From NCBI GenBank assembly GCA_030633225.1, contig DAOVTF010000030.1, forward strand, positions 1 to 11,273: a DNA stretch of 11,273 nucleotides, in the 5' to 3' direction. Of this stretch, positions 1 through 7,303 are shown one piece after another. The translations under genes were made by a program, and so were the position numbers. The DNA comes from Flavobacteriaceae bacterium. GTDB lineage: Bacteria; Bacteroidota; Bacteroidia; Flavobacteriales; Flavobacteriaceae. Within the stretch, counting starts at the first letter, position 1. Each line of letters starts with the position of its first letter. The notes beneath the pieces are model-generated. The model searched no databases and was not told the DNA's origin. It worked only from the letters and a program-made list of their open reading frames with translations.

Positions 1-2
1 AA

Positions 3-527
3 GATGCCAACTCCTTGTTAAATAATGGTGTTTTAACACCTAAACCAATTGCTTATGCAGAAAATTACAAAGTTCCAGGATTAAGCAATAGCTATTATGT
101 TTTTGAAAATTTGCACTATGATCTTACTTTTAGAGAATTGATTCATGATAAAAATTATCCTGATAGAAAAAACATTTTAACGCAGTTTACGGAATTTACA
201 TATAATTTGCACGAAAAAGGAATTCATTTTCTAGATCACTCACCTGGTAATACCCTTATAATAAATAAACTAGACAATAAATACGACTTTTATTTAATTG
301 ACCTGAATAGAATGGAATTTGGGAAAATGGATTTTGTAACAAGAATTCAAAATTTTGCTAACCTTACATTGACAGATGATATGATTGATATCATTGGCAA
401 AAAGTATGGCGAACTCATCAATAAAGATATTCAAATTGTTCAAGATGAGCTTACTACAGTAGCAAATAGATCTGCTGCAAAGCGATTGAGAAAGCATCAA
501 TTAAAACAAAAAATGGGAAGAAAATAA
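3..527 (+). CDS. Kdo/WaaP-type lipopolysaccharide core kinase (partial, 5' end missing)
   Basis: The reading frame is open from the left edge, so the true start lies outside the window; a TTG at 15 is only an in-frame codon. The visible part resembles the C-terminal lobe of the small protein-kinase-like family that phosphorylates Kdo or heptose in the LPS inner core (InaA/WaaP/KdkA). The key motif is HEKGIHFLDHSPGNTLI, matching the catalytic loop (Asp followed by PGN), and the later LIDLNRM matches the metal-binding DxN/DFG position. The C terminus is very basic (KRLRKHQLKQKMGRK), as expected for a soluble inner-face enzyme. The gene ends 3 bases before the convergent aroC stop with no obvious terminator between. 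Family assignment is fairly secure; the exact sugar substrate is not. Confidence 0.75.
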   Translation, partial: DANSLLNNGVLTPKPIAYAENYKVPGLSNSYYVFENLHYDLTFRELIHDKNYPDRKNILTQFTEFTYNLHEKGIHFLDHSPGNTLIINKLDNKYDFYLIDLNRMEFGKMDFVTRIQNFANLTLTDDMIDIIGKKYGELINKDIQIVQDELTTVANRSAAKRLRKHQLKQKMGRK

Positions 528-530
528 TAT

Positions 531-1589
531 TTACTTTCTCGCATTATGAATTAATAATAAATCGACCAAAACCATTGCACTTAATGCTTCAACAATAGGA
601 ACTGCTCTTGGAACAACACACGGATCATGTCTTCCTTTACCTTGTATTTCAACTATTTCTCCTTTAGAATTGATAGTTTGTTGTTTTTTCATGATGGTGG
701 CAACTGGTTTGAAAGCAACTTTAAAGTAAATATCCATTCCATTGCTAATCCCGCCTTGAATTCCTCCTGAATGGTTAGTTTGAGTTGACCCATCCTCATT
801 AAAAATATCATTATGCCTGCTGCCTTTCATTTTTGCTCCACTAAAACCACTCCCATATTCAAAACCTTTTACAGCATTTATAGAAAGCATTGCTTTTCCA
901 AGATTTGCATGTAATTTATCAAAAACAGGTTCTCCTAATCCAATCGGTACATTTTTAATCACACAAGTAATTGTACCACCGATAGTATCTCCTTGCTTTC
1001 TGATATTGTCAATTAGATTTATCATCTTTTCCGAAATAACGTTATCCGGACAACGAACAATATTATTTTCAGTTTTTGATAAATCTAAATCTTGATAAGG
1101 TTTTTCTAAATTAATATCACCAATAGATGTTGTAAATGCGTTTATATTTACATTTATTAAAATTTGTCTAGCAATTGCACCACCAACTATCCAATTAGCA
1201 GTATCTCTTGCTGAGCTTCTTCCACCGCCTTTATGATCTCGAAATCCATATTTTTTATCATAAGTGTAATCGGCATGAGAAGGTCTGTAAACATCAGTAT
1301 TATGTGAATAATCTTTACTTTTTTGATTGGTGTTTTTAATTTGAAATCCTATCGCTGTTCCAGTAGTTTTTCCTTCAAAAATGCCAGATAAAAACTCTAC
1401 TTCATCATCTTCCTTTCTTTGTGTTGTAATTTTAGACTGACCAGGTTTTCTACGGTTTAATTCATACTGAATGGCCTTAAAATCCAGTTCAATTCCAGCA
1501 GGACATCCATCAATTATACCACCAATTGCAGATCCATGAGATTCACCAAAAGTTGTAAGTTTAAACAATTTACCTAAAGAATTACTCAT
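531..1589 (-). CDS. aroC: chorismate synthase
   Basis: Converts 5-enolpyruvylshikimate-3-phosphate to chorismate using reduced FMN, the last step of the shikimate pathway to aromatic amino acids, folate and quinones; cytosolic. The 352-residue length is normal for the family and the gene is complete. Signatures are in order: GESHG at residues 15-19 with catalytic His18, [10 protein letters not shown] just after it, RPSHADYTY at about 102-110, [10 protein letters not shown] at 121-130 (phosphate and flavin contacts), FKPVATI near 293, and [13 protein letters not shown] starting at 319 with the second catalytic His321. The ATG start directly precedes the conserved N terminus ([18 protein letters not shown]). 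The gene stands alone on its strand, with a -7 box upstream and a convergent partial kinase gene downstream. Confidence 0.97.
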   Translation of the reverse strand: MSNSLGKLFKLTTFGESHGSAIGGIIDGCPAGIELDFKAIQYELNRRKPGQSKITTQRKEDDEVEFLSGIFEGKTTGTAIGFQIKNTNQKSKDYSHNTDVYRPSHADYTYDKKYGFRDHKGGGRSSARDTANWIVGGAIARQILINVNINAFTTSIGDINLEKPYQDLDLSKTENNIVRCPDNVISEKMINLIDNIRKQGDTIGGTITCVIKNVPIGLGEPVFDKLHANLGKAMLSINAVKGFEYGSGFSGAKMKGSRHNDIFNEDGSTQTNHSGGIQGGISNGMDIYFKVAFKPVATIMKKQQTINSKGEIVEIQGKGRHDPCVVPRAVPIVEALSAMVLVDLLLIHNARK

Positions 1590-1615
1590 TGATATAAATT
1601 AAATATTTAGAAAAA

Positions 1616-1623
1616 CAAAGTTA
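1616..1623 (-). promoter_or_regulatory. -7 promoter box for aroC
   Basis: Read on the minus strand this is TAACTTTG, an exact match to the Bacteroidota TAnnTTTG -7 consensus. It lies 26 bases upstream of the aroC ATG, leaving room for a short leader. No clear -33 TTTG was seen at the usual 19-base spacing, so the call rests on one box and its position. Confidence 0.5.
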
Positions 1624-1665
1624 AAATATTTTAATAAAATGCAGCCTTTTACTTGAACTATTGTT

Positions 1666-1673
1666 TAATTTTG
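1666..1673 (+). promoter_or_regulatory. -7 promoter box for acyP
   Basis: TAATTTTG matches TAnnTTTG exactly and sits 18 bases upstream of the preferred acyP ATG at 1692. It is divergent from the aroC box about 43 bases away. If transcription starts just after this box, a translation start at 1653 (TTG) would not be in the message, which supports the ATG at 1692. No convincing -33 box was seen. Confidence 0.45.
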
Positions 1674-1691
1674 AAATTAATTTTCATTTTC

Positions 1692-1967
1692 ATGGATATA
1701 ATTCATCACAATATTTGGGTTAAAGGTAGAGTTCAAGGCGTATGGTTTAGAAAGTTTACAAAAGATGAAGCACTTAGATTAGGATTAAAGGGATTTGTAA
1801 AAAATGAATCAAATGGTAATGTATATATTGAAGTTGAAGGTAATAAAACTGACTTATTTAAATTTTATGAATGGTTGCATTCAGGTTCACCAAAATCAGA
1901 AGTAAAAGAAGTTATTTATGAAAAAGAAAATATCCAAGGATTTAAATCTTTTTTAATAAGTCGTTAA
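1692..1967 (+). CDS. acyP: acylphosphatase
   Basis: Small cytosolic enzyme that hydrolyses the carboxyl-phosphate bond of acylphosphates such as 1,3-bisphosphoglycerate or acetyl phosphate. The 91-residue length from the ATG at 1692 is typical. The substrate-binding loop GRVQGVWFR (residues 12-20) carries catalytic Arg20, and GFVKNESNGNVYIEVEG (34-50) carries catalytic Asn38; both are intact. The open frame extends upstream to a TTG at 1653, but the extra 13 residues are hydrophobic, lie outside the family alignment and overlap the predicted promoter box, so I reject them. The stop codon overlaps the convergent TauE/SafE stop by 4 bases. Confidence 0.93.
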   Translation: MDIIHHNIWVKGRVQGVWFRKFTKDEALRLGLKGFVKNESNGNVYIEVEGNKTDLFKFYEWLHSGSPKSEVKEVIYEKENIQGFKSFLISR

Positions 1968-2728
1968 AAAAACCATAATTTTATTGCCATAATAATTACC
2001 ATAACAATTAAAAATATCTTAACGATTCCATCACCCTTATTAACAGACCACCTACTTGAAAGCCAACCTCCAAAGGCTTGACCAAAAGCCATGGTAAGTC
2101 CTATCTCCCAATTTAATTTACCATTAAAACCAAACATTAATAAAGTTGCAGCTGTATAAACTAACATTACCATAGCTTTAATAACGTTAGATTTAACCAA
2201 TGTTAAATGATTTATTGATGAAAGTGTGAGTAAAATAAATATACCTGTTCCGGCTTGAATAAATCCACCATAAATTCCAATAAAAAAGAAAGCAATGGTG
2301 CTCCAAACACGATATTTACCTGTAATTCTATCGACTAATTCATTTAATTTTTTATTGGGTTTAATTATCATAAATCCAACAATAATAATCATAACTATAG
2401 CTAGTATCTTATTAAATAAATCATCTCTTATATCAATTGCTATTCTTGAACCTATTAAAGAACCTATTGTGGCGGAAACAGCAAGATACCATCCGAAAGA
2501 TGAATATTTGTTGGTAACTCCTTTGCTTCTAAATCCTGCATAAGAAAAAATTGTTTGGATAAAAATGGCTATTCTATTGGTTCCATTGGCCGTATTAGAC
2601 GGTAGACCCAAAAAAATTAAAATAGGTAAAGTAAGTAAGGAGCCACCTCCTGAAATTGTATTTATAATACCTACTATAAATCCAACACCAATTAAAAGGA
2701 AATAATGATACCATTCATATTCATTCAT
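1964..2728 (-). CDS. TauE/SafE-family sulfite/organosulfonate exporter (DUF81)
   Basis: Polytopic inner-membrane protein of 254 residues, the usual size for the family. The N-terminal half-repeat shows the diagnostic INTISGGGSLLTLPIL (about 22-37), and the second half has the matching GGFIQAGTGIFILLTLSS near 155-170. About eight hydrophobic segments can be counted, and the protein ends in a membrane helix. Characterised members move sulfite, sulfoacetate or related anions, but many are uncharacterised; no sulfur-metabolism gene nearby fixes the substrate. The ATG at 2728 is the only good start. The gene is monocistronic here, with tRNA-Ser behind its promoter region and convergent acyP at its end. 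Confidence 0.88.
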   Translation of the reverse strand: MNEYEWYHYFLLIGVGFIVGIINTISGGGSLLTLPILIFLGLPSNTANGTNRIAIFIQTIFSYAGFRSKGVTNKYSSFGWYLAVSATIGSLIGSRIAIDIRDDLFNKILAIVMIIIVGFMIIKPNKKLNELVDRITGKYRVWSTIAFFFIGIYGGFIQAGTGIFILLTLSSINHLTLVKSNVIKAMVMLVYTAATLLMFGFNGKLNWEIGLTMAFGQAFGGWLSSRWSVNKGDGIVKIFLIVMVIIMAIKLWFF

Positions 2729-2733
2729 AGTTG

Positions 2734-2741
2734 CAAAAATA
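2734..2741 (-). promoter_or_regulatory. possible -7 box for the TauE/SafE gene
   Basis: Minus-strand TATTTTTG fits TAnnTTTG, but it ends only 5 bases before the ATG, so the message would be almost leaderless. The match may be chance in AT-rich DNA. Confidence 0.25.
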
Positions 2742-2823
2742 GACAGTAATCTTTAAAATAAAAGTTTTTGAAGAAATGAATTAAAAAAAATCAAAAAATG
2801 TTTACCAAAACAAAAAAGGATAT

Positions 2824-2831
2824 TATATTTG
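2824..2831 (+). promoter_or_regulatory. -7 promoter box for tRNA-Ser
   Basis: TATATTTG matches TAnnTTTG exactly, 25 bases before the mature tRNA 5' end. A TGTTT at 2799-2803, about 20 bases further upstream, could be the -33 element. The leader between box and tRNA (2832-2856) is locally GC-rich, with a small CGCG/CGCG inverted repeat, unlike the surrounding AT-rich DNA. Confidence 0.55.
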
Positions 2832-2856
2832 CAACCGCGTTCGCGCAACGATCACT

Positions 2857-2941
2857 GGAGAAATGGCAGAGTGGTCGAATGCACTAGTCTTGAAAACTAG
2901 CGAGGGTCACACCTCCGGGGGTTCGAATCCCTCTTTCTCCG
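2857..2941 (+). tRNA. tRNA-Ser (anticodon UGA)
   Basis: A complete class II tRNA can be folded by eye. The acceptor stem is GGAGAAA (2857-2863) with TTTCTCC (2934-2940). The anticodon stem is CTAGT (2884-2888) with ACTAG (2896-2900), with loop CTTGAAA and anticodon TGA at 2891-2893. A long variable arm GAGGGTCACACCTC follows, and the T-loop is GTTCGAATCC. The discriminator is G at 2941, as usual for serine tRNAs. The 3' CCA is not encoded, so it must be added post-transcriptionally. It reads UCN serine codons, chiefly UCA. Confidence 0.97.
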
Positions 2942-2944
2942 CTA

Positions 2945-2977
2945 AAAACCCTGTAAATACTTAATTTATAGGGTTTT
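2945..2977 (+). terminator. intrinsic terminator of tRNA-Ser
   Basis: A 14-bp hairpin with one G-U pair: AAAACCCTGTAAAT pairs with ATTTATAGGGTTTT around the loop ACTTA. The 3' arm ends in TTTT and is followed by more T-rich sequence. It begins 4 bases after the tRNA 3' end. The flanking A and T runs make it potentially bidirectional. Confidence 0.85.
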
Positions 2978-2984
2978 GTAATTT

Positions 2985-3005
2985 TAGGTGACAGTATAGG
3001 TGACA
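2985..3005 (+). repeat. tandem 9-bp direct repeats TAGGTGACA
   Basis: TAGGTGACA occurs at 2985-2993 and again at 2997-3005, separated by GTA, giving a 12-base period, close to one helical turn. The pair lies 44 bases downstream of tRNA-Ser. Short direct repeats next to a tRNA gene resemble arm-type sites for a tyrosine integrase, but no integrase gene is present, so this reading is inference. Confidence 0.5.
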
Positions 3006-3171
3006 ATTATTTTGTTGTCTTTTTAGATATTTTTGGATTCATTTAATCTGAATTATTTTATTATTGGACTTCTTTTTTTATTATAGCCTTTCTTTTGATA
3101 ATAAAATGTTCACAAAGTGACTTACTTATACTGCAATCATTCGAAGATAATTAGTAGACATTCAATTATAA

Positions 3172-3342
3172 AATAGAATTATTTATAATATTATAAACTT
3201 ATATATACTAATTAAAATACCAAAGGCTGCACAAAATTTTGCCAAAATCCGTTCCGTTATTGATACTACTATTAAAAATCAAATGAATATCTTGGAATCA
3301 CTAAGACTTATCGCTAAATTTGAATTTCAGTTTAAAGCCTGA
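3172..3342 (+). pseudogene. C-terminal remnant of an unidentified coding sequence
   Basis: The frame is open from 3172 to a TGA at 3340-3342, with no proper start codon. The last 41 codons, from about 3220, look like real protein: IPKAAQNFAKIRSVIDTT, then IKNQMNILESLRLIAKF, ending EFQFKA. They are rich in charged and helical residues, and base composition rises compared with the AT-rich sequence just before. The preceding codons (NRIIYNIINLYILIKI) look like noncoding AT DNA in translation. I read this as the tail of a gene whose front was lost. I do not recognise the family; the amphipathic helical pattern would suit many DNA-binding or restriction-subunit tails. Confidence 0.4.
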
Positions 3343-3379
3343 TTAGTTACTAATTTTTAAACCTCAAATAACTTTTATT

Positions 3380-5014
3380 ATGAACATTTTTACGAAAAAA
3401 TACTTGCTGGGTTTTATTTTTATTATAATGAGCTTAGCTATGTTTGCTGAACAGAAGGAGCAAAATAAGGAAAATGAAAAAGACCTTACAATCAGCCAGA
3501 AAATTGACAAAGCTTTTACCCCCCTTGTCGATGGTCTGGAAAAAATACTTTTTCTTGACCCTTTTTCACTTACGGGAATTTATGATGACCAGGTTTATGA
3601 TAAAAACGGAAAACCGGTTACGGATGAAAACGGGCAACCTGTAAAAGCGCCGTTAAAGATGATAGTTTTATGGCTGCTTGCAGGGGGTGTTTTTTTTACA
3701 ATCTACTTAAAGTTTATAGGTTTACGAGGTATAAAACATGCCATTGATATTATCAGGGGGAAGTATTCCAAAAAAGGGGCAAAGGGCGAAGTAACCCCTT
3801 TCCAGTCAGTTACAACTGCGCTTTCTGCAACTGTAGGTATGGGTAATATTGCCGGTGTAGCTCTGGCTATTGGTATTGGAGGCCCCGGTGCAACCTTCTG
3901 GATGATATTGGCGGGGCTGCTGGGGATGTCACTAAAATTTGCCGAATGTACTTTAGGACATAAATACAGGATTATAGGGAAAGATGGGGCTGTCTCCGGG
4001 GGGCCGATGTATTACCTTAAACATGGCCTCATGAAAAGGGGCAAAAATATGGGGAAATTAGGTGCTTTTCTAGCTTTCCTTTTTGCGGTTACAGTTATGG
4101 GTGGTTCAGTTGGCGGCGGAAATATGTTACAGGCCAACCAGGCTTTTCACCAGTTGGTATTCTTTTTCCCTGAAATTGAGCATTATGGTGCAATTTACGG
4201 GATTGTCCTCGCCATCATAGTTGGTATTGTAATTATTGGTGGAATAAAAAGTATTGGCAAGGTTACTGAAAAAATAGTACCACTAATGGCAGGTATCTAT
4301 GTTTTGTCTGCACTCATCATTATTATTATGAATATTCAAAATACAGGACATGCCTTCTGGTTGATCATTTCAAATGCTTTTGCACCTGATGCAGTAAAAG
4401 GAGGTATAATCGGTGTAATGATTTACGGTATCCAAAGGGGTGCTTTTTCAAATGAAGCAGGAATGGGAAGTGCTGCCATTGCGCATGCTGCATCAAAAAA
4501 TGAAGAATCAGTTAGTGAAGGTATTGTAGCTTCCATCGAACCATTTGTTGATACTGTTATCATTTGTACCATGACGGCACTGGTACTTATTTTTACAGGT
4601 TTTGCAGAAGATACACAGGGTCTTGCAGGTGTTCAGTTAACATCAGCCGCGTTTAAGTCAACACTACCCTGGTTTCCTGTTGTGCTTCTTGTCGCTGTTA
4701 CCCTCTTCGCATTTTCAACCATTATTTCATGGTCTTATTATGGCTTAAAAGGCTTTGACTATCTATTTGGTAGTTTAGGCGAAAAATATTTTGGTTCCAG
4801 AAAAGTCACAAATCGAATTTTTCAGTTTTCATTCCTTGTTTTTGTAATAATCGGAGCTTCAACAGATATTTTAACGGTTATGGAATTTTCTGATATGATG
4901 ATACTTGCTATGGCAATACCAAATCTTTTGGGATTATTTATTATGGCTCCCGAAATTAAAAGTGATTTAAATATCTATTGGAAAAAATTGAAGGCGGGTG
5001 AGCTGGAAAAATAA
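3380..5014 (+). CDS. sodium:alanine symporter (AGCS family)
   Basis: Inner-membrane transporter importing alanine or glycine with Na+. The family signature is clear: ATVGMGNIAGVALAIGIG then GPGATFW at residues 150-174, followed by the conserved KFAECTLGHKYR (186-197) and GGPMYYL (207-213). Near the middle is GIQRGAFSNEAGMGSAAIAHA, a second family block. There are about ten membrane segments after residue 92. Residues 1-23 form a signal-like hydrophobic stretch, followed by a charged extracytoplasmic segment of about 70 residues before the core; such extended AGCS proteins are common in Bacteroidota. The 544-residue length fits that form. The gene is visibly richer in G+C than both flanks (for example around 3841-4030) and lies between a broken gene and an IS, which suggests transfer. 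It is monocistronic with its own terminator. Confidence 0.93.
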   Translation: MNIFTKKYLLGFIFIIMSLAMFAEQKEQNKENEKDLTISQKIDKAFTPLVDGLEKILFLDPFSLTGIYDDQVYDKNGKPVTDENGQPVKAPLKMIVLWLLAGGVFFTIYLKFIGLRGIKHAIDIIRGKYSKKGAKGEVTPFQSVTTALSATVGMGNIAGVALAIGIGGPGATFWMILAGLLGMSLKFAECTLGHKYRIIGKDGAVSGGPMYYLKHGLMKRGKNMGKLGAFLAFLFAVTVMGGSVGGGNMLQANQAFHQLVFFFPEIEHYGAIYGIVLAIIVGIVIIGGIKSIGKVTEKIVPLMAGIYVLSALIIIIMNIQNTGHAFWLIISNAFAPDAVKGGIIGVMIYGIQRGAFSNEAGMGSAAIAHAASKNEESVSEGIVASIEPFVDTVIICTMTALVLIFTGFAEDTQGLAGVQLTSAAFKSTLPWFPVVLLVAVTLFAFSTIISWSYYGLKGFDYLFGSLGEKYFGSRKVTNRIFQFSFLVFVIIGASTDILTVMEFSDMMILAMAIPNLLGLFIMAPEIKSDLNIYWKKLKAGELEK

Positions 5015-5125
5015 TATAACAGCTTATAATTGAAATTAATTTTTTAGAATCTCACGAATAAAATCGCACCATTATTAGCTATAAATCATTCTTATTATAT
5101 TCTAATAGGGAAAATTAAGTAGTAT

Positions 5126-5163
5126 AATAAATGAGGAAGTTATAAATTGCTTCCTCGTTTATT
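5126..5163 (+). terminator. intrinsic terminator after the AGCS transporter gene
   Basis: A 14-bp hairpin with one T-G wobble: AATAAATGAGGAAG pairs with CTTCCTCGTTTATT around the loop TTATAAATTG. The A-rich and T-rich shoulders suit termination on either strand. It lies about 110 bases past the transporter stop and just outside the left end of the IS, so it also insulates the transposase from read-through. Confidence 0.8.
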
Positions 5164-5175
5164 TATCATTGAAAA

Positions 5176-5196
5176 ACCACCGTCTTTGACGGTGGT
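5176..5196 (+). repeat. left-end hairpin of the IS
   Basis: Nine-base-pair stem ACCACCGTC / GACGGTGGT with loop TTT. It is the expected TnpA recognition structure at the left end, about 50 bases before the transposase ATG. Confidence 0.8.
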
Positions 5197-5248
5197 CATG
5201 TTTTAAAGGCTCTGCCATTTTTTAGCTTTGCCATCTAAAACTTTTAAG

Positions 5249-5659
5249 ATGAGTAAATATAGAAAATTAACACATGTGTATTACAAATGTGACTATCACA
5301 TTGTTTTCACACCCAAGTATCGATTTCAAATACTTGAAGGAATGATTAAATCATTAGTAGAGCATGACTTGCAGCTAATCAGTACATGGAAGGATGTTCA
5401 AGTGACAGAACTGAATGTACAAAAAGACCACATTCATTTGGTCTGTTCGATTCCGCCCAAGGTTTCAATTTCTGAATATATGGGAGTTTTGAAAGGCAAG
5501 ATGGCAATCAAGCTTTTCAAGACATATCCAAATTTAAAGCAGAAACCATATTGGGGTAATCATTTTTGGTCAAGAGGTTATTTTGTAAGTACAGTAGGAT
5601 TAGATGAAGCTATGATAAAGCGATATGTGAAATATCAAGAACATCATGATTCGAAATGA
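5249..5659 (+). CDS. tnpA: IS200/IS605-family transposase TnpA (HUH, Y1)
   Basis: Single-strand DNA transposase that cuts and rejoins the top strand of its IS through a 5'-phosphotyrosine link, working as a dimer. With the ATG at 5249 it has 136 residues, near the family norm. The N terminus (YYKCDYHIVFTPKYR) is characteristic; the HUH metal-binding motif is HIH at 61-63 within KDHIHLVCS; FWSRGYFVSTVG (106-117) is a conserved block; the nucleophile should be Tyr126 in KRYVKYQ. All key residues are present, so it may be active. An in-frame TTG at 5228 would add seven residues without family support. A short inverted repeat ATCT/AGAT overlaps the start codon (5233-5250) and may limit translation. 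The stop codon overlaps the end of the truncated amidase frame on the other strand. Confidence 0.93.
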   Translation: MSKYRKLTHVYYKCDYHIVFTPKYRFQILEGMIKSLVEHDLQLISTWKDVQVTELNVQKDHIHLVCSIPPKVSISEYMGVLKGKMAIKLFKTYPNLKQKPYWGNHFWSRGYFVSTVGLDEAMIKRYVKYQEHHDSK

Positions 5660-7266
5660 ATGGTATGACCCTTTGGGTCTAATCTGAAAACCAAAGCCAC
5701 CGTTTTTAACGGTGGTTCTTTACTAAATGTATCATCAGCAGTACTTTCATCTAATAGCATCCAAATAATAAACTTAAAATCATTTAAATTTACTGTTCCA
5801 TCTTGAACAGCATCGTTAGTAGCTGATGAAAAAGTACGACCCATTTGACTTAAAGGATAATCATACTGTGTTATAGCATCAAACAGACGTCTTTCAACTC
5901 CGTCAACAATAAGGATATCTGAACTATACTGACTAGGAATTACAGCAAGTGGTGTAGATTTGTCAGAGACTCCATCATTATTTATAGCTTCCACTTTAAA
6001 ATAAGTTACTTGGCCTTGTACTAAATTATTAATTGTGATAGTTGTAGATGATGATTCTTCAATTTTTTGATAAGTTGTATTGTCAATACTTTTATATACT
6101 CCATATTTTGTTGCAGTAGCTACCGATTTTATTTTAATTTCTACACCAGTTGTACTTTTTCTTATAACACTAAAAGATAAAGGGGTATCTGGTGCATTGG
6201 CACTTGATATATAACAAGAATAATTAGCAACATCATTACGAATTGATTGAAGTTTATTATGAAGGTTTGCTCCTGGGCATAAAGTTGAAGTGCAACCTTT
6301 ATCCGGATATTGATCAAATCCATCTTTATGACCTGATATATTTTCAATATTTCCGTTTAAAACACCAACGTAACTATTTGAAGTTACATCAATATTTTTA
6401 TCAGTGGCATCCCAGGCAATAAAATCTTTTATAGCGTTTAGTCCCGCAGTTGCAGGTTCATTTTCTTCATAATCACCTATATAACAAATTCCGGTTGAAA
6501 TTGCATTCATACAAGGAGAGTGTGCTCCTCTTACTCTATCGCCTCTTCCTTCATAAATAACGCCGTTGGGATCTACCAACCAGTTATATCCTATATCATT
6601 CCAGCCTCTTGTATTCACATGATAATCCCAATACCCTCTAACTACAGCGGCATAATCTGAACTATTTGTTTGTCCGGCGGAGTGATGAACAACTATATGA
6701 GTTGGATTAATAGCAGAAGGAGAAGAGCTTTTAGGACAATTACCCGAAGGGCACCAATCTGATCTTCCTTGGTAGGCTGGTTGTGCACAACCCCCTACTG
6801 CAGCTTGCTTCATTGAAGTTTTTTCTGTTTTTCCAAGTTTTATGTTTTTTGTAAAATCAGGAAGAAACAATCTAAATGTAAATTGTGAATCAGTTGGTCG
6901 ATCAGTTTTAAACTGAATATTATCAAATGCTTTTTCGATAAAAACTTCTCCTAATACTAACCGATCATAATCATCACCACTATGAGGTTTTTTAAAAGCA
7001 ATCCAATCGCTCCAAGTTTTATTAACTTGTATTCTGTAATAAACTGTATTATTGAAATTTAAGTTTGTAGTGTAGCCACTTAGCATTACAAAAGGTGAAG
7101 TGTTTTTATAATCTATTTTTGCGATTTCACTTTTAGCGTAGGTCTTTACAGAAAATTGTTGTGTAATTTCAATGCTTTTGTCTTGAGCAAAACTGAAATA
7201 TAAATTAAAGAATAAAATGAAATATAATAGGCGATTTGGTAAATTATAAAAAGTAATTTTATGCAT
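5644..7266 (-). pseudogene. secreted PGRP/N-acetylmuramoyl-L-alanine amidase, C-terminally truncated by the IS
   Basis: Peptidoglycan amidase acting outside the cytoplasm. Residues 1-27 are a signal peptide ending FSFAQ. The PGRP/amidase domain spans about 187-345, with HIVVHHSAG (zinc His194), GYNWLVDPNGVIYEGRG, SGHKD (zinc His313) and CPG (zinc Cys330); Tyr227 is at the usual catalytic position. A fibronectin-III-like domain follows at about 358-445, then DILIVDGVERR at 450, the start of a domain seen after amidase and lyase modules in flavobacterial exoenzymes. That domain breaks off after DESTADDTFS (515): the remaining 25 codons come from the IS right end. A C-terminal secretion/sorting domain, usual in such proteins, is absent. 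The catalytic part is intact, so a hybrid protein could still be made. It starts 37 bases after the norF-like gene; a small hairpin (7269-7291) lies between. Confidence 0.8.
5696..5716 (+). repeat. right-end hairpin of the IS
   Basis: Eight-base-pair stem CCACCGTT / AACGGTGG with loop TTT, plus an outer G-T pair. It differs from the left hairpin by one base on each side of the stem, a compensated C-G to T-A change, so pairing is retained. On the minus strand it is read as part of the hybrid C-terminal tail of the amidase frame. Confidence 0.8.
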
Positions 7267-7303
7267 ATATTTGCTGTTTTATGCAGTAAATCTACTAAAA
7301 TAT

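Larger units (their letters stand above)
2978..3379. other. gene-poor scar region between tRNA-Ser and the AGCS transporter gene
   Basis: No intact gene is seen in these 402 bases. The region holds the TAGGTGACA direct repeats (2985-3005), a 16-bp perfect AT palindrome TTTATAATATTATAAA (3182-3197), the broken coding tail at 3172-3342, and a small inverted repeat ATTAGT-T-ACTAAT (3342-3354) about 25 bases before the transporter ATG. TAATTTTT at 3351-3358 is one mismatch from a -7 box and could serve the transporter. The mix of debris beside a tRNA suggests an old integration or deletion junction. Confidence 0.5.
5170..5721 (+). mobile_element. IS200/IS605-family insertion sequence (IS200 type, transposase only)
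   Basis: A compact element of about 0.55 kb holding one HUH/Y1 transposase and no tnpB. Each end carries a subterminal imperfect palindrome as expected for single-strand transposition: left ACCACCGTC-TTT-GACGGTGGT (5176-5196) and right CCACCGTT-TTT-AACGGTGG (5697-5715). Both have the same TTT loop and nearly the same stem in the same orientation. There are no terminal inverted repeats or target duplication, as is normal for this family. Exact cleavage sites cannot be fixed by eye; the right boundary lies near 5716-5724, where minus-strand amidase homology stops. Confidence 0.85.

Noticed and set aside
1653..1691. Longer acylphosphatase with a hydrophobic N-terminal extension from a TTG
   Set aside because: The extension lies outside the family alignment and overlaps a good -7 promoter box; the ATG at 1692 gives the normal length.
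2295..2543. Plus-strand open frame inside the TauE/SafE gene
   Set aside because: It is the antisense shadow of a well-supported membrane protein gene and has no family features.
2857..2941. Second copy of the tRNA-Ser 3' end as an attR site
   Set aside because: No repeat of the T-arm and acceptor sequence was found up to the amidase, so an intact integrated element cannot be claimed.
7269..7291. Terminator of the nor operon before the amidase
   Set aside because: The stem is only about 8 bp with a wobble and has no T tract in the direction of transcription; it is too weak to list.
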